This document shows positions 6,337-7,479 of a stretch of DNA of 7,479 nucleotides, piece by piece (the stretch's first letter is position 1; each line of letters opens with the position of its first letter). Location of the stretch: assembly GCA_016875975.1 (NCBI GenBank), contig VGOF01000066.1:1-7479 (forward strand), read 5' to 3'. The DNA is from Chloroflexota bacterium. GTDB taxonomy: Bacteria > Chloroflexota > Dehalococcoidia > GIF9 > UBA5629. Both the position numbers and the translations under genes were made by a program. The notes under the pieces were generated by a model. The model did not search any database. It saw nothing but the letters and a program-made list of their open reading frames with translations, and was not told the origin of the DNA.

Positions 6337-7371
6337 ATGAAAAGCAATCGAATCGCCATCTCTGAACAAACGGTATCAACAGGAGGCGAGTTGCTGACGA
6401 GTGCGGGAGTGAACCTAACCGGATTGGTACTTCATTTGCAAAGGTTTTCTACGGAGGATGGCCCAGGCATACGTACCACGGTATTTTTCAAAGGGTGCCC
6501 GATGCGCTGCTGGTGGTGTCATAATCCTGAGAGTATATCGATGGCTCCACAAGTGCAGTGGCTGGAAAATCGCTGCATTGGATGTGGAACTTGCATTAGA
6601 ACTTGCCCTCACGGTTGTATAGCTAAGGTGGAGAATGGAGTGGCCATTGACCGAAAGCTTTGCACTGGATGTGGCTTGTGTGCTGATGAGTGCCCATCCA
6701 ACGCTATGGAGCTTCTGGGCAAATGGGTAGGCGTGGAGGAGATAATCAACGAATTGGTCAAGGACCAGGCGTATTTTGAGAAATCTGGTGGGGGTGTGAC
6801 TTTGTCGGGTGGTGAGCCCACTATGCAGCCTGATTTCGCAGCCATGGTGCTTCGACGATTAAAAGAAAGAGGTATAAATACTGCTATCGATACTTGTGGA
6901 GTTTGCTCTGAGGCCAGTCTTGATAAGCTCTTACCCTATACCGATATCGTGCTCTTTGATTTGAAAGAGGCAGAGGCGCGGAAGCATCACGAGTTTACAG
7001 GGCAACACAATCAGAAGGTCTTCGACAATCTGCTATATATCAGGGATTACATCGTTGAGTATTTGCCTGAGAAAGTGCTATGGATCAGGACGCCTCTCAT
7101 CCCTGGGGCAACTGCTGTGCCTGAAAATATTGCCGCACTTGGTGCTTTCATTGCCGGGGAATTGGATGGTATAGTCCAGCGATGGGAACTCTGTGCTTTC
7201 AATAACCTTTGCCGCGATAAGTATCGCAGGCTGGAAATTTCTTGGAAATATGCTGACACACCGCTGATGAGCAAAGACATGGTGGACGAACTGGAGCAAT
7301 GTGCCAAACGGTCAGGTGTTGACCCTAAGGTTGTAATCGCTACCGGCGCAACGAAAGTTGAAGATATATAG
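6337..7371 (+). CDS. Glycyl radical enzyme activating enzyme (radical SAM, with two ferredoxin-type clusters)
   Basis: This uses S-adenosylmethionine and a reduced 4Fe-4S cluster to abstract hydrogen from the glycine of its partner, almost certainly the enzyme encoded just upstream. Visible are RFSTEDGPGIRTTVFFKGCP (36-55), the radical SAM CX3CX2C motif at Cys54, Cys58 and Cys61, then two inserted CX2CX2CX3C sets (Cys80/83/86/90 and Cys109/112/115/119). These inserted clusters mark the activases of non-PFL glycyl radical enzymes and are absent from PflA. The SAM-binding GGE motif is LSGGEP (156-161), and VLFDLK is at 205-210. Length from the ATG at 6337 is 344; related activases are about 300-330. 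A TTG at 6391 in the same frame, 4 nt after a strong AGGAGG (6381-6386), would give 326 residues and may be the true start, since the ATG has only GGGG two bases before it. The TAG stop is at 7369-7371. Confidence 0.95.
   Translation: MKSNRIAISEQTVSTGGELLTSAGVNLTGLVLHLQRFSTEDGPGIRTTVFFKGCPMRCWWCHNPESISMAPQVQWLENRCIGCGTCIRTCPHGCIAKVENGVAIDRKLCTGCGLCADECPSNAMELLGKWVGVEEIINELVKDQAYFEKSGGGVTLSGGEPTMQPDFAAMVLRRLKERGINTAIDTCGVCSEASLDKLLPYTDIVLFDLKEAEARKHHEFTGQHNQKVFDNLLYIRDYIVEYLPEKVLWIRTPLIPGATAVPENIAALGAFIAGELDGIVQRWELCAFNNLCRDKYRRLEISWKYADTPLMSKDMVDELEQCAKRSGVDPKVVIATGATKVEDI
6381..6393 (+). promoter_or_regulatory. Internal Shine-Dalgarno and TTG: possible true start of the activase
   Basis: AGGAGG (6381-6386) precedes an in-frame TTG (6391-6393) by four bases, and a CTG follows at 6394. 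The first 18 residues of the longer form show no family motif. The shorter form leaves 17 residues before RFSTEDGPGIRT, closer to the usual activase N-terminus. The four-base spacing is short, so the call is open. Confidence 0.4.
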
Positions 7372-7380
7372 GGGGCTAAC

Positions 7381-7479
7381 ATGAATGTTCAGGGAGCCGT
7401 ATGCAAATCCTTTGCAGGGTTCGATATCGAGAGCTTATGCGTGGAGTTGAAGGTGGGGTTGCTGGCCACAATAAGTGAT
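7381..7479 (+). CDS. 5' end of a third gene in the operon, product uncertain (possibly FMN-binding split-barrel / PPOX-like)
   Basis: An ATG at 7381 opens 33 codons to the window edge. It sits 9 nt after the activase stop, with GGGGG (7371-7375) overlapping that stop as ribosome site, so translation is very likely and co-transcription probable. The visible protein starts MNVQGAVCKSFAGFDIESLC and ends VGLLATISD. The phrase LLATISD resembles the first strand of pyridoxamine 5'-phosphate oxidase-like split-barrel flavoproteins, where such a phrase is often followed by DG-x-PH, but 33 residues cannot establish this. The rest lies beyond the window. Confidence 0.7.
   Translation, partial: MNVQGAVCKSFAGFDIESLCVELKVGLLATISD

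Noticed and set aside
7047..7382. 111-codon minus-strand open frame opposite the activase C-terminus
   Set aside because: It is a shadow of a conserved gene and shows no motif.

Overview
The window looks like a chromosomal segment of a bacterium capable of anaerobic life, with roughly balanced base composition. The main evidence is an oxygen-sensitive glycyl radical enzyme (GRE) followed by its radical-SAM activase. Nothing in the sequence fixes the phylum. No tRNA, rRNA, insertion sequence, CRISPR array or phage gene is visible.

Layout: the window holds two divergent gene blocks. The left block (1-3490, minus strand) reads, in transcription order, a monoacylglycerol-lipase-like alpha/beta hydrolase (2657-3490), glycerol kinase glpK (1014-2516) and an FAD-dependent glycerol-3-phosphate dehydrogenase that runs off the left edge (1-1000). 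Together they form a short catabolic path: glyceride ester to glycerol, to glycerol-3-phosphate, to dihydroxyacetone phosphate. The right block (3803-7479, plus strand) holds the GRE (3803-6319), its activase with two extra 4Fe-4S clusters (6337-7371) and the first 33 codons of a third gene (7381 to the edge). Spacings of 17 and 9 nt suggest one operon.

The 312-nt divergent intergenic region (3491-3802) appears to hold the control elements for both blocks. On the minus strand there is a strong sigma-70-like promoter (TTGACA, 17 nt, TAAGAT) whose -35 box lies inside a nested inverted repeat. On the plus strand there is an extended -10 element followed by an unusually long, potentially structured leader before the GRE. 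A second promoter with a palindrome over its -35 lies before glpK.

The most interesting object is the GRE. It has the universal thiyl and glycyl radical sites (Cys455, Gly814) and a Cys-x-Glu loop, but it lacks the His-Ser pair expected of glycerol/diol dehydratases. Its specificity therefore cannot be assigned from the window, even though it sits beside glycerol genes. The loops look more like those of arylacetate decarboxylase and X-succinate synthase GREs, but there is no small-subunit gene.
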